Translations under genes and position numbers: made by a program
The notes under the pieces: model-generated
Database searches by the model: none
Seen by the model: only the letters and a program-made list of their open reading frames with translations
What the model was told of the DNA's origin: nothing
Assembly (NCBI RefSeq): GCF_000217915.1
Contig: NZ_AFOZ01000040.1
Coordinates: 124,001-188,000, forward strand
Direction: 5' to 3'
From: Shewanella sp. HN-41
Lineage (GTDB): Bacteria; Pseudomonadota; Gammaproteobacteria; Enterobacterales; Shewanellaceae
Length of the DNA stretch: 64,000 nt
In this document: in pieces, positions 55,301-64,000 of the stretch
Position numbering within the stretch: position 1 is the first letter of the stretch
Layout of the letters: the number at the start of each line of letters is the position of its first letter

Positions 55301-56795
55301 TCCATAACTTACCATCGGACGCACGATAAAGCGTGCGTATAGTAGGTTGTTTAGGACCATTGACGGACTTATCTATGTTAAAAGGTTGCGGCTCCTTCAA
55401 ACCTAGCTCCCAAAAATAGAGCCCCGTCGAGGTTGCAATCCAAACGCGGTCCTTAAGGAGGGGATCGCTATAGGTACCGTAAATCAGTTTATTTTTGAAC
55501 TCATCTTTGCCATCGACCCACTTTGCAAAACTGCTACCTTGGTGGCTGCGCTTATCGACAACAAAGAGTCCACTCGTAGTAGATACCAGCAGATAGTGAC
55601 CTTCAAACTCATTGATATTATAGATACTTTCATGGGAGTTTAAGCCCTCAATCGGGATCTCGATCGCTTTATCGCTCCCCTTAGCAATCAAGGTTAGGTT
55701 TGAGGAACCGAGCCAAAGACCTTCATCTGTCGCACGCACAGACCAAGTCATAGCATCGCTCAATGCATAGGGTTTATCCTCAGTAAAAGTATCGAGGATA
55801 AAATCTGGCTTTGAGGCGAGGAGTGCTAAGCCATCGCCAGAGCCACCCACCCACATTAGCCCAGAGTGGTCAAATAACATGGCCTTGAGGGTTTCCATAT
55901 TCGCCCCCGCCTTTAGCTCCTGCTGATGGTTCTCAATCTGCCGTGTCTCGGGCGACCACTTTAATAGGCCGATACGGCTGGCAAGCCACAGATCCCCATT
56001 AGGATCCTCAACGATCGCCGAGCTCCAATCGGGTAACTCAGCAACGGGGGTAATTTGTCGGGATATTGGCTCAAGTTGATAGACGCCACGGCCAGCGGCA
56101 ATCCAAATGCGATGCTGTGAATCCTCTAACATATCGAAAATGCTGCCCATAGATTCAGTCCAAGAATATTGGAACAGCCGTTCGCCCTTGTTATCGAGGA
56201 GCTCTAGTTGCAACTGCCCTGCAACCAACATTTGTCCATTGGGCATAAGCAATAACTTGCGCCAAGGAAGATCGCGATTAACGGGCAATTGAGTAATGAG
56301 TTGCAGTGTGGACTCTGAAGGGGAAAACTCATAGATCTGACCATTATCAATCAATAGTCGCCATGTTTGATTGTCCATTCGAGCCGCGGATATCAGGGCA
56401 CCACCCGGGAAATGTGGAAACAAATCTGGTGAGCCTAGGGCCGTAAATTGATTTTTTGCTATATCGTAGAGGAAAGTCGCCGCACCGGTACTCACCAGTA
56501 ATCTGTCCCGATCGATATTGACTACGGCAGTCAGAAAATCATCCGTAAGGCGCGATTCGGTACCGATTTTATCGATGCGCCGCACCTTAGAGTTACTCAC
56601 CCGATACAGACCCTGCTCAGTCGCCGCCCAGACAAAGCCGTAATCATCGAGGGTTAACGCCCGAATACTGGTCGCCTCGAGTCCGTCCCTATCGGTAAAA
56701 ACACGCTGCACTAAGCCACTCGCCCAAACCGTATTTAGGCTAGTAAAGAAAAGGATGAAACATATTAGAAGTGTTCTAGTTATTTTTGTTTGCAT
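52338..56795 (-). CDS. Beta-propeller sensor with PAS-PAS-GGDEF-EAL output
   Basis: 1485 residues. A signal peptide (ending NTVWA) exports an N-terminal two-component-regulator propeller (about 25-690, with repeated LWIASxxGLYRW-type blades), followed by a Y_Y_Y Ig-like domain (about 700-770) and one membrane helix (about 770-790). Inside are two PAS domains (about 810-930 and 935-1050), GGDEF (CRFGGDEFVILL near 1131) and EAL (GMEALIRWRHP near 1262), with both active-site motifs intact, so the protein may make or degrade c-di-GMP. The periplasmic propeller resembles those of carbohydrate-sensing hybrid systems, which suggests a sugar or peptide ligand. No ligand-specific genes are adjacent. 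Confidence 0.93.
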   Translation of the reverse strand: MQTKITRTLLICFILFFTSLNTVWASGLVQRVFTDRDGLEATSIRALTLDDYGFVWAATEQGLYRVSNSKVRRIDKIGTESRLTDDFLTAVVNIDRDRLLVSTGAATFLYDIAKNQFTALGSPDLFPHFPGGALISAARMDNQTWRLLIDNGQIYEFSPSESTLQLITQLPVNRDLPWRKLLLMPNGQMLVAGQLQLELLDNKGERLFQYSWTESMGSIFDMLEDSQHRIWIAAGRGVYQLEPISRQITPVAELPDWSSAIVEDPNGDLWLASRIGLLKWSPETRQIENHQQELKAGANMETLKAMLFDHSGLMWVGGSGDGLALLASKPDFILDTFTEDKPYALSDAMTWSVRATDEGLWLGSSNLTLIAKGSDKAIEIPIEGLNSHESIYNINEFEGHYLLVSTTSGLFVVDKRSHQGSSFAKWVDGKDEFKNKLIYGTYSDPLLKDRVWIATSTGLYFWELGLKEPQPFNIDKSVNGPKQPTIRTLYRASDGKLWIGGKKVFGYIDGQNEFHNQMGLFSALASTPTVSHLEEMSPGVMWFGTYEKGLFEYQQQKGKLTSLTSQWQVNCSSVFFIQKTENANLIACADSLISQDKQTGSIAVFNQLDGFISDEMNEGSYFYSPNSGLYLGTPEGVMHLDVDKLVNRITDDHVMLESVSVYYDNATEVSLLPKPMMTIKPDANMVSLQITNLDYLDDSPIKFKYRLRYQGEEGHYVLLQGESQINLAGLAAGQYVLDILSQANGIWSDKPFSYPFSVKQHWWLTQGFKGVLLVFFSIIALSLAWYRQRQVRTFMNMNQALTESDDRLRQSLRGSDSDLWEWHKDTQRFYLDNRGAVLGTHANEIVVPLEELPIHPKDKNQTLEQWNKMLAGEQDRFEAEYRYQRKDGSWGWLRVRGRPVARNKQTHEIERVAGIYSDITLQRKLEDEVNLLAQAFENTSEGVLILDADENIRVANHAAQHIIGTEQTDLVGQSFSQFVQMKDGLSTEVAQLLGQDTSWTGERELVGQSGLLCPVWLNVSLMHSAHENIVHYVVVFSDITERKRTEADLRRLANYDVLTGLSNRSLFSSRLLQSIQVALQTGDKLALLFLDLDRFKHVNDSYGHSMGDALLVEASNRLQSCIGSEHLLCRFGGDEFVILLKNANSLDEINHLAERLLEQIKAPFKLFGREFYISTSIGISIWPDDAVQPEAFIKNADLAMYHAKEEGRGNFKYYSSERNAQALYHLRLEADLRKAIEREEFELYYQPQIDILRGDRFIGMEALIRWRHPKEGFIRPDIFIKVAEACGLIVEIDRWVLRQACIHGAKWVKTCAEPFKLSVNISAIHFRQSDFIEGIKQILAETQMPTSSLGLEITEGVLMKELQVAKSHLTQLKSLGIEVAIDDFGTGYSSLAYLRHFDVNTLKIDRSFLIDIATNTADQAIVSSIVELARNLKLNVVAEGIETVEQLEQVFSRGCYIIQGYYFAKPMSVSDFEHYLVIDNQAESI

Positions 56796-56892
56796 TTGAC
56801 GACTTACTTCATACCGTATTTGTAATGTAGCAGCTCAACTCTAGCAATTCACCCGCTTGTTTACATTAAAGTTACATTTTTTGCGAAGCAAT

Positions 56893-56920
56893 AAAAAAGC
56901 GCTCATATGAGCGCTTTTTT
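56893..56920. terminator. Terminator of the pyruvate dehydrogenase operon
   Basis: A perfect palindrome: AAAAAAGCGCTCA (56893-56905) pairs with TGAGCGCTTTTTT (56908-56920), placed after lpd on the minus strand. Confidence 0.93.
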
Positions 56921-56984
56921 AGATACCCAAGTTAGCTGAAGATACGAGTTTCATCTTCAGGTTATTTGAGTATAAACAGCTAAA

Positions 56985-58412
56985 TTACTTTTTCTTTGCC
57001 TTTGGGTTTGGCAGGTCAGTAATAGAACCTTCGTAGATTTCAGCCGCTAGACCAACAGACTCATGTAGAGTTGGGTGAGCGTGGATAGTCAATGCTAAAT
57101 CTTCGGCATCACAACCCATTTCGATAGCTAGACCGATTTCGCCTAACAGTTCGCCACCGTTCACACCAACGATAGCACCACCGATCACGCGGTGAGTGTC
57201 TTTATCGAAAATCAGCTTAGTCATACCTTCGCTCGCATCAGATGCGATAGCGCGGCCACTTGCAGCCCATGGGAAAGTCGCGGTTTCGTAAGCAATACCT
57301 TGCTCTTTAGCTTCTTTCTCAGTCAGACCAACCCAGGCCACTTCAGGGTCTGTGTAAGCGATTGATGGGATCACTTTTGGATCGAAGTAGTGCTTCATAC
57401 CAGCGATCACTTCGGCCGCGACGTGGCCTTCGTGCACGCCTTTGTGAGCCAACATTGGTTGACCAACGATGTCACCGATGGCGTAGATGTGCGGTACGTT
57501 AGTACGTAATTGCTTGTCTACGTTGATGAAACCACGCTCGTCGATCTTAACGCCTGCTTTTTCAGCGTCGATCAGCTTGCCATTCGGTGTACGGCCGATA
57601 GCCACTAATACGGCATCGTAACGTACAGCTTCCGTTGGCGCGCTCTTGCCTTCCATAGAAACGTAGATACCGTCTTCACGGGCTTCAACCGCGGTGACTT
57701 TAGTTTCGAGGATCAGGTTGAATTTCTTCTTGATTTGCTTAGTGAATACGCGAACCACATCTTTATCAGCGGCAGGGATCACTTGGTCAAACATTTCAAC
57801 CACGTCGATTTCACTGCCTAAAGAAGCGTACACAGTCCCCATTTCTAGGCCGATAATACCGCCGCCCATCACTAACAACTTGCCAGGAACTTCTTTCAGT
57901 TCTAATGCGTCGGTCGAATCCCAAATACGTGGGTCTTCATGGGGAATAAATGGCAATTTGATAGGGCGAGAACCGGCTGCGATGATCGCTTGCTCGAACT
58001 GAACGACAGTCACAGTGCCGTCTTCAGCAGTCACTTCCAGCGTGTTAGGGCCAGTGAACTTACCGAAACCGTTAACTACGTTCACTTTACGCATCTTGGA
58101 CATACCGCCCAAGCCGCCAGTCAATTGGCTAATCACTTTTTCTTTAAAGCCGCGTAACTTATCTAAATCGATAGTCGGCTCACCGAACACAACACCGTGT
58201 GCAGCAACGGCTTTGGCTTCTTCGATAACTTTAGCGACGTGTAACAGTGCTTTAGATGGGATACAACCCACGTTAAGACACACACCACCTAAAGTGCTAA
58301 AACGTTCAACGATAACGGTTTGTAGACCTAAGTCCGCCGCACGGAAAGCCGCAGAATAACCTGCTGGGCCTGCTCCTAATACCACTACCTGAGTTTTGAT
58401 TTCGTTACTCAT
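56985..58412 (-). CDS. lpdA: Dihydrolipoamide dehydrogenase (E3)
   Basis: 475 residues. FAD site GAGPAG (13-18), redox disulphide GGVCLNVGC (Cys45/Cys50), NAD site LLVMGGGIIGLEMG (about 180), second FAD contact HIYAIGDIVGQPMLAHKG, and the catalytic His-Glu in HAHPTLHES near the C-terminus. It reoxidises dihydrolipoyl groups of the pyruvate and 2-oxoglutarate complexes. Last gene of the aceE-aceF-lpd set, 149 bases after aceF, and preceded by a hairpin that may reduce read-through. GAGG stands before the ATG. Confidence 0.97.
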   Translation of the reverse strand: MSNEIKTQVVVLGAGPAGYSAAFRAADLGLQTVIVERFSTLGGVCLNVGCIPSKALLHVAKVIEEAKAVAAHGVVFGEPTIDLDKLRGFKEKVISQLTGGLGGMSKMRKVNVVNGFGKFTGPNTLEVTAEDGTVTVVQFEQAIIAAGSRPIKLPFIPHEDPRIWDSTDALELKEVPGKLLVMGGGIIGLEMGTVYASLGSEIDVVEMFDQVIPAADKDVVRVFTKQIKKKFNLILETKVTAVEAREDGIYVSMEGKSAPTEAVRYDAVLVAIGRTPNGKLIDAEKAGVKIDERGFINVDKQLRTNVPHIYAIGDIVGQPMLAHKGVHEGHVAAEVIAGMKHYFDPKVIPSIAYTDPEVAWVGLTEKEAKEQGIAYETATFPWAASGRAIASDASEGMTKLIFDKDTHRVIGGAIVGVNGGELLGEIGLAIEMGCDAEDLALTIHAHPTLHESVGLAAEIYEGSITDLPNPKAKKK

Positions 58413-58530
58413 GTTTTCCTCTAATTCTCATTCAATCCGTTGGAGGAGACCAATCCTGCCAACCGAAAATGCGCTAGCGCGTAAGGTGGGCGCATTTTAA
58501 CCTGTGTTTGATACTGATCACAATAAACAA

Positions 58531-58555
58531 AAGGCTGCTCAAGATGAGCAGCCTT
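58531..58555 (-). terminator. Partial terminator between aceF and lpd
   Basis: AAGGCTGCTC (58531-58540) pairs with GAGCAGCCTT (58546-58555); the minus-strand tail is TTTTG-TTT, so it is a weaker stop that may set the aceF:lpd ratio. Confidence 0.65.
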
Positions 58556-58561
58556 ATATGC

Positions 58562-60569
58562 TTACAGAATCAAAGTACGAATATCGGACAGAATTCCTGA
58601 CAGCGTCACACTAAAGCGTGCAGCCATCGCACCATCGATCACGCGGTGATCGTATGATAACGACAATGGCAACATCAATTTAGGCTCGAACTCTTTACCA
58701 TTCCACTTAGGCTTAATTTCAGATTTAGACACACCTAAAATCGCCACGTCTGGGTAGTTCACGATAGGCGTAAACGCCGTACCGCCAATACCACCTAAAC
58801 TTGAAATGGTGAAACAGCTGCCTTGCATATCGGCGGACTTCAGCTTGCCATCGCGGGCGCGGATAGAGATGTCAGCGAGTTCACGGGATAACTCGATGAT
58901 ACCCTTCTTATCCACATCACGCACCACTGGCACAACCAAACCGTTTGGCGTATCAACCGCCACACCGATGTGGAAATACTTCTTCTGGATCAGTGATTCG
59001 CCATCAGAGCTTAAGCTCGAGTTAAACACTGGGAACTGCTGCAACGTCTTAGCGACCGCTTTCATCATAAAGACGAGAGGTGTGATCTTATAATCGGCTT
59101 TCTTCTTCGCCGCCGCGTCGTTTTGCTGCTTACGGAACTCTTCCATTTCGGTGATATCAGCTTCATCGAACTGAGTCACGTGTGGAATAGTTACCCAGTT
59201 GCGGTGCAGGTTAGGGCCAGAAATCTTCTGGATACGGCTTAATGGGATCTCTTCCACTTCACCAAACTTGCTGAAATCCACTTTCGGTGCAGCAATCACT
59301 TGCAGACCACCACCGTTACCCGCTGCAACAGATGTTGCCGCTGTCGCCTTAGGACGAGACAGTTCGTACTTCACATACGCCTGTACGTCTTCCTTCATGA
59401 TGCGACCCTTACGGCCAGAGCCTGTCACTTGGGTGAGATCCACACCAAATTCACGGGCTAAACGACGTACCGCAGGAGATGCATGTACCGCACCAGTAGA
59501 AACAGGAGTACCCGCGCTTGGGTGGTGGGGTACAGGAGGACGACTTGCTGGTGCTGGAGCAGCTACTGGTGCCGCGCTCACTGGAGCAGGTGCTGCCGCT
59601 TGAGCAACAGGCGCTGGAGCACTGCCGGCACTTACTGTTTCAATCGTCGCAATCACGCTACCTTGAGAAACCTTGTCACCCACTTTAACGGTTAACGACA
59701 ACAGTTTTACCGGCGAATGGCGCAGGCACTTCCATGGTCGCCTTGTCGGTTTCAAGGGTAATTAAGCCTTGGTCAGCAGTGATTTCATCGCCCACAGACA
59801 CTAGCACTTCGATCACATCGACATTGCTCGCATCGCCAATATCTGGCACGTGGATTTCTTTAACGGCAACCACTGGCGCCGCTGCCGCTACTGGGACAAC
59901 AGGCGCAGCAGGAGCAGCTTGAGCCACAGGGGCTGCTGGCGCGCTTGCTTGAGGAGCAGGAGCAGCAGGTGCCGCGCCGCCCACTTCGAGCATGATCACT
60001 AATGAGCCTTGGGAAACCTTGTCACCCACAGCCACTTTCACTTCTTTCACCACACCGGCGAATGGCGATGGTACGTCCATGGTCGCTTTATCGGTTTCTA
60101 GAGTGATAAGACCTGCGTCAACCTCAATCTTATCGCCAGCGGCAACTAAGACTTCGATAACAGACACATCGGTGTCACCACCAATATCAGGTACTGTCAC
60201 TTCAATCACTTTGCTCTCGCTCGCAGCAGCCACAGGGGCTGGAGCTGCTTGAACAGGTGCAGGAGCCGCTGCGACAGGAGCTGCAACCGCTGCAGGAGCT
60301 GCAACCGCTGCAGGAGCTGGAGCGGCAGCGCCCGCTGCTTGTATCATAGCAATCAAAGTACCTTCAGAGACTTTATCGCCCACAGCCACTTTCAATTCGG
60401 CTAACACACCAGCGAAAGGCGCTGGAATGTCCATGGTCGCCTTATCGCTTTCAACGGTCAGAATCGATTCTTCCGCTGCTAAGGTATCGCCCACAGAAGC
60501 ACAAATTTCAATAACTTGCACTTCATCGCCGCCGATATCAGGAACAAAAACTTCTTTTAATTCAGCCAT
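58562..60569 (-). pseudogene. aceF: Pyruvate dehydrogenase E2 (dihydrolipoyl acetyltransferase), split by a +1 frameshift
   Basis: Two overlapping frames encode one E2 of about 668 residues. From ATG 60569 (AGAGG eight bases upstream) come three lipoyl domains, each with the modified Lys in the ESDKATM/ETDKATM motif, separated by Ala/Pro linkers. The third breaks after EVPAPFAGK: the sequence reads GGT-AAA-ACT where GGT-AAA-CTG is expected, one A too many (T4 at 59705-59708). The other frame continues [15 protein letters not shown], the E3/E1-binding domain ([14 protein letters not shown]) and the catalytic domain to [17 protein letters not shown] with its His. As written, the catalytic part would not be made from the normal start, which would abolish pyruvate dehydrogenase. 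That makes a sequence error more likely than a true mutation. Confidence 0.92.
60278..60313. repeat. 18-bp tandem repeat in the aceF linker
   Basis: Two exact copies of GAGCTGCAACCGCTGCAG (60278-60295 and 60296-60313) encode an Ala/Val/Pro linker repeat between lipoyl domains 1 and 2. Such units change in copy number easily. Confidence 0.85.
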
Positions 60570-60581
60570 TTTCATTGCCTC

Positions 60582-63248
60582 TTACGCGTACTGTGGATTG
60601 ATCTTGTCAACGTCGATGCCGTATTCCTTGATGGCATTAGCTAACACATCAACAGGCAACTCTTTACGATCAACCAGTGATTTCAGTGCCGCGATGACGA
60701 TGAACTTAGCGTCCACTTCGAAATGGTGACGCAGGTTGTCACGGCTGTCTGAGCGACCGAAACCGTCAGTACCTAACACTTTGTAATCGGTTGGCATGTA
60801 AGCACGTAACTGTTCACCATATACTTTCATATAGTCAGTGGCCGCAATCGCAGGTGCATCACTTGAGATCACTTGGCTGATATACGCTTGTTTTGGCGTC
60901 TCGGTTGGGTGCAGCATGTTCCAACGTTCGACAGCTTGACCATCACGGGCTAATTCGTTGAAGCTGGTTACGCTGAATACGTCGGCGGTGATACCGAAGT
61001 CTTTCGCCAGTGCCTGCGCCGCTTTACGGGTTTGCTCAAGAATAGTGCCACAGCTCATTAACTGAACTTTGCCTTTACCAGAGCCAGCAACGGTTTCTAA
61101 CTTATAGATACCCTTAACGATGCCAACTTCTGCACCTTCTGGCATGGCTGGTTGTTCGTAGTTTTCGTTCATTGTGGTCAGGTAGTAGAAGATATCTTCT
61201 TGGTTTTCGCCGTACATACGACGAATACCATCTTGCACCACAACGGCGATTTCATAACCGTAAGTTGGGTCGTAGGTAATACAGTTAGGGATAGTGTTCG
61301 CCAATACATGGCTGTGACCATCTTGGTGCTGTAGACCTTCACCGTTCAGCGTTGTACGACCAGAAGTACCACCGACTAAGAAGCCACGAGCACGCATATC
61401 ACCCGCTGCCCAAGCCATGTCGCCAATACGTTGGAAACCAAACATTGAGTAGTAGATATAGAATGGGATCATTGGCACGTTGTTAACTGAATAACTGGTC
61501 GCAGCCGATACCCAAGATGACATAGCACCGAGTTCGTTAATGCCTTCCTGCAGAACTTGGCCGCTCTTATCTTCACGGTAGTAAGCGACTTGATCAGAGT
61601 CCTGTGGCACGTATTTTTGGCCTTCGTGGGCATAGATACCCACTTGACGGAACAGACCTTCCATACCGAAAGTACGGGCTTCGTCAGGAATAATTGGCAC
61701 AATGTTTTTGCCGATTTTCTTGTCTTTTAACAGTGCAGTCAGTACGCGAACAAACGCCATAGTTGACGAAATTTCACGGCCGTTAGAACCCTGCAGAATC
61801 GAGTCGAAAATCTTCAGTGATGGTACTTCCAGCTCTTCGCTGAACTTCTGACGACGTTGTGGCACGCTACCATGCAGCGCTTCACGACGACTCATCATGT
61901 ACTTCACTTCTTCCGAATCAGGACCTGGATGATAGAAAGGCAGATCTTCTAATTGGTCATCCGGGATCGGGATATTGAAACGGTCACGGAAGTAACGGAT
62001 AGACTCGATACCCATTTTCTTCACGTTGTGGGCGATGTTTTTACCTTCACCCGCATCACCTAAGCCGTAACCTTTAACGGTTTTCGCAAGAATTACCGTT
62101 GGGCGACCCTTAGTTTTTTGTGCGTGATCTAAGGCAGCGTAAACTTTAACAGGATCATGACCACCACGGTTTAAGCGCCAAATGTCATCATCTGACATGT
62201 TCGCCACCATTTCGGCGGTTTCTGGGTATTTGCCGAAGAAATGTTCGCGGGTATAAGCGCCACCCTTGGCTTTACAGTTTTGGTATTCACCGTCAACGGT
62301 TTCTTCCATCAACTGCAGTAGTTTACCGCTGGTATCACGGGCTAATAATGGATCCCAGTAACGACCCCAAATCACTTTAACAACTTCCCAGCCTGCGCCG
62401 CGGAATTCGCCTTCAAGTTCTTGAATGATCTTACCGTTACCACGTACTGGGCCATCAAGACGCTGTAAGTTACAGTTAACGATAAATACTAAGTTATCTA
62501 ATTCTTCACGGGCCGCTAAACCAATAGCACCTAAGGCTTCTGGCTCATCACACTCGCCATCACCTAAGAAGCAATAAACGGTTTGTGCTGAACAATCCTT
62601 CAGACCACGGTCTGTCAGATACTTAAGGAAACGCGCCTGATAGATGGCCTGGATTGGACCTAAGCCCATAGAAACCGTTGGGAATTGCCAGTAATCCGGC
62701 ATCAACTTTGGATGTGGGTATGAAGATAAGCCCTTGCCATCCACCTCTTGACGGAAGTTAGCCAGCTGTTCTTCGCTTAGACGGCCTTCTAGGAATGAGC
62801 GCGCATAAATACCAGGGGCAATATGGCCTTGGAAATACACTAAATCGCCACCGTCTTTTTCATTCGGCGCGCGGAAGAAGTGGTTAAAACACACATCATA
62901 AATGGTCGCACTCGAGGCGAAACTGGAAATATGGCCGCCAAGTTCTAAGTCTTTTTTAGAACCACGCAGAACCATAGCTAAGGCGTTCCAACGGATGATG
63001 GCGCGAATGCGACGTTCCATCTCTTGGTTGCCCGGCATGTGCGGCTCTTGGCCCGCTGGAATCGTGTTCAAATAAGCGGTAGTCGCAGTGTAAGGCAAGT
63101 GTGTACCATTGCGACGTGCTTTATCGATCAGCTTCTCTAATAAAAAATGAGCGCGTTCTGGGCCTTCCTGTTCCAACACGGCTTGCAGGGCATCAACCCA
63201 TTCCTGAGTCTCTAACGGATCTACGTCTTGTAGCATATCTTCAGACAT
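60582..63248 (-). CDS. aceE: Pyruvate dehydrogenase E1 component (homodimeric)
   Basis: 888 residues from ATG 63248 (AAGGA seven bases upstream), which gives MSEDMLQDVDPLETQEW, matching the family; a frame from 63296 adds sixteen unlikely residues. It decarboxylates pyruvate with thiamine diphosphate and passes acetyl to E2. The cofactor motif is GDGECDEPEALGAIGLA ... NCNLQRLDG. GHISSFASSATIYDVCFNHFF near the N-terminus and the C-terminal GTDGFGRSDSRDNLRHHFEV are typical of the bacterial homodimeric E1. It leads aceF by 13 bases and follows pdhR by 81 bases. Confidence 0.97.
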   Translation of the reverse strand: MSEDMLQDVDPLETQEWVDALQAVLEQEGPERAHFLLEKLIDKARRNGTHLPYTATTAYLNTIPAGQEPHMPGNQEMERRIRAIIRWNALAMVLRGSKKDLELGGHISSFASSATIYDVCFNHFFRAPNEKDGGDLVYFQGHIAPGIYARSFLEGRLSEEQLANFRQEVDGKGLSSYPHPKLMPDYWQFPTVSMGLGPIQAIYQARFLKYLTDRGLKDCSAQTVYCFLGDGECDEPEALGAIGLAAREELDNLVFIVNCNLQRLDGPVRGNGKIIQELEGEFRGAGWEVVKVIWGRYWDPLLARDTSGKLLQLMEETVDGEYQNCKAKGGAYTREHFFGKYPETAEMVANMSDDDIWRLNRGGHDPVKVYAALDHAQKTKGRPTVILAKTVKGYGLGDAGEGKNIAHNVKKMGIESIRYFRDRFNIPIPDDQLEDLPFYHPGPDSEEVKYMMSRREALHGSVPQRRQKFSEELEVPSLKIFDSILQGSNGREISSTMAFVRVLTALLKDKKIGKNIVPIIPDEARTFGMEGLFRQVGIYAHEGQKYVPQDSDQVAYYREDKSGQVLQEGINELGAMSSWVSAATSYSVNNVPMIPFYIYYSMFGFQRIGDMAWAAGDMRARGFLVGGTSGRTTLNGEGLQHQDGHSHVLANTIPNCITYDPTYGYEIAVVVQDGIRRMYGENQEDIFYYLTTMNENYEQPAMPEGAEVGIVKGIYKLETVAGSGKGKVQLMSCGTILEQTRKAAQALAKDFGITADVFSVTSFNELARDGQAVERWNMLHPTETPKQAYISQVISSDAPAIAATDYMKVYGEQLRAYMPTDYKVLGTDGFGRSDSRDNLRHHFEVDAKFIVIAALKSLVDRKELPVDVLANAIKEYGIDVDKINPQYA

Positions 63249-63329
63249 GACACTGTCCTTCTCTATATACATGATAATGAATGGTGTTTGCGGCAAATCC
63301 CGGCTTAGCTAAGGGCTAAATACGGAAAC

Positions 63330-64000
63330 TTAAGCGCCACTCTTTAATCGGCGCAAGCTTCGCTGCAACCGGCTATCTTCTTCCCGCACAGATAACATCA
63401 CCTCTTCGATGTAACTTAAATGTTCATTCGAGGCTTCTCTGGCGGCTTCGGGATCACGGCGAACGATGGCAGCGAGCAGGGCCCGTCTGTGATCGTTAGC
63501 CATAGTAGAAGCTTCTTCGCGGCGGCTTAAAAGCTCCAGGTTTTGCGCCACATTTTGATGCAGCACAGGGGTTAAACTGAGTACGAGGTGTAACATAGCC
63601 ACGTTATGTGACGCTTCAGCCACGGCACGGTAAAAACGCACAATGGCGGAGGCTTTTTGTTCGATACTGGTGGCAGCTTCCACCTCAAGGATCATTCGCT
63701 TGATATTTTGCATATCGGCGTCTGTACCACGCAGCGCGGCAAAGTAGGCCATCATACCTTCGGTTGCATGACGAAACTCCAGCAAGTCATATTGACTCTC
63801 CGGATCGGCATTCATTAACTCAACGATAGGGTCGGCAAGAGTCTGCCAGAGTTGCTCTTTGACATAAGTGCCACCGCCTTGGCGGCGCATTAATAACCCT
63901 TTTGCCTCAAGCTTTTGAATCGCTTCGCGCAAAGAAGGTCGAGACACTTCAAACTGGATAGCCAGCTCGCGTTCAGGCGGTAATTTCTGTCCGGGCTGTA
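63330..64000 (-). CDS. pdhR: Pyruvate-sensing GntR-family repressor PdhR (5' end outside window)
   Basis: The frame is open to the window edge; 222 residues are visible, and about 30 N-terminal residues are missing. The winged helix is seen from PGQKLPPERELAIQFEVSRP to KGLLMRRQGGGTYV, followed by the FCD domain (PIVELMNADPESQYDLLEFRHA, EASHNVAMLHLVLSL, EASNEHLSYIEEVML). PdhR represses the pdh operon until pyruvate accumulates. Its place just upstream of aceE in the same direction supports the name. Upstream promoter and operator lie outside. An ATG-like GTG at 63947 is internal, since the DNA-binding domain would be cut. Confidence 0.94.
   Translation of the reverse strand, partial: QPGQKLPPERELAIQFEVSRPSLREAIQKLEAKGLLMRRQGGGTYVKEQLWQTLADPIVELMNADPESQYDLLEFRHATEGMMAYFAALRGTDADMQNIKRMILEVEAATSIEQKASAIVRFYRAVAEASHNVAMLHLVLSLTPVLHQNVAQNLELLSRREEASTMANDHRRALLAAIVRRDPEAAREASNEHLSYIEEVMLSVREEDSRLQRSLRRLKSGA

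Noticed and set aside
1..64000. CRISPR arrays, tRNA, rRNA, complete IS elements, prophage genes
   Set aside because: No regularly spaced repeats, cloverleaf-type sequences, transposase or phage structural genes were seen.

Overview
The window reads as a gammaproteobacterial chromosome segment of the genus Shewanella. The grounds are the gene order (pdhR-aceE-aceF-lpd, acnB, rsd, hemE, purD-purH, a ZntR-like regulator with a Cys-rich metal permease, trxC, uvrD, ubiA), the periplasmic multihaem cytochrome with a separate flavoprotein, and the density of c-di-GMP enzymes. This assignment is from memory of such genomes, not from a search. No rRNA, tRNA, CRISPR array or complete insertion sequence is visible.

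Layout. 1-3 kb: ubiA (cut by the window edge) and uvrD. 3-8 kb: a ToxR-like membrane regulator, a large lipoprotein, and an AT-rich island with a coiled-coil membrane protein, flanked by two palindromic intergenic elements. 8-12.6 kb: a Nudix hydrolase, a YpfJ-type zinc peptidase, two small envelope proteins, a HerA/YjgR-like ATPase and a 40-residue basic protein. 13-16.6 kb: a TAXI-type TRAP transporter operon. 16.7-23.3 kb: a GntR/FCD regulator divergent from a porin, a tannase/feruloyl-esterase lipoprotein, a Tat-exported flavoprotein reductase and a tetrahaem cytochrome c. 23.5-31.4 kb: a diguanylate cyclase, an FKBP isomerase, trxC, a decayed SLC13 transporter, an iron-uptake-type membrane operon, an SPFH protein, and Cu/Zn efflux with its MerR regulator. 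31.7-47.7 kb: purH-purD, an ImpA-like protease, an SDR, a GGDEF-EAL protein, hemE, a candidate small RNA, rsd, acnB and hxpB. 47.8-64 kb: an M13 peptidase, a PlpD-like patatin, a 1485-residue propeller/PAS/GGDEF/EAL sensor, and the pyruvate dehydrogenase operon.

The most interesting unit is 16.7-23.3 kb. I infer a periplasmic route in which a porin admits an aromatic ester, the tannase-family esterase releases a free (hydroxycinnamate-like) acid, and the flavoprotein, fed by the tetrahaem cytochrome, reduces it as a respiratory electron acceptor, under control of the FCD regulator. A shared 14-bp motif precedes both the porin and the reductase.

A second theme is five frameshifted genes (uvrD, an AT-rich hypothetical, a GGDEF-EAL protein, an M13 peptidase, aceF). 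Each break lies in a short A/T run. Either the assembly carries homopolymer errors, or this is a real mutator lineage, since uvrD itself is one of the broken genes and works in mismatch repair.
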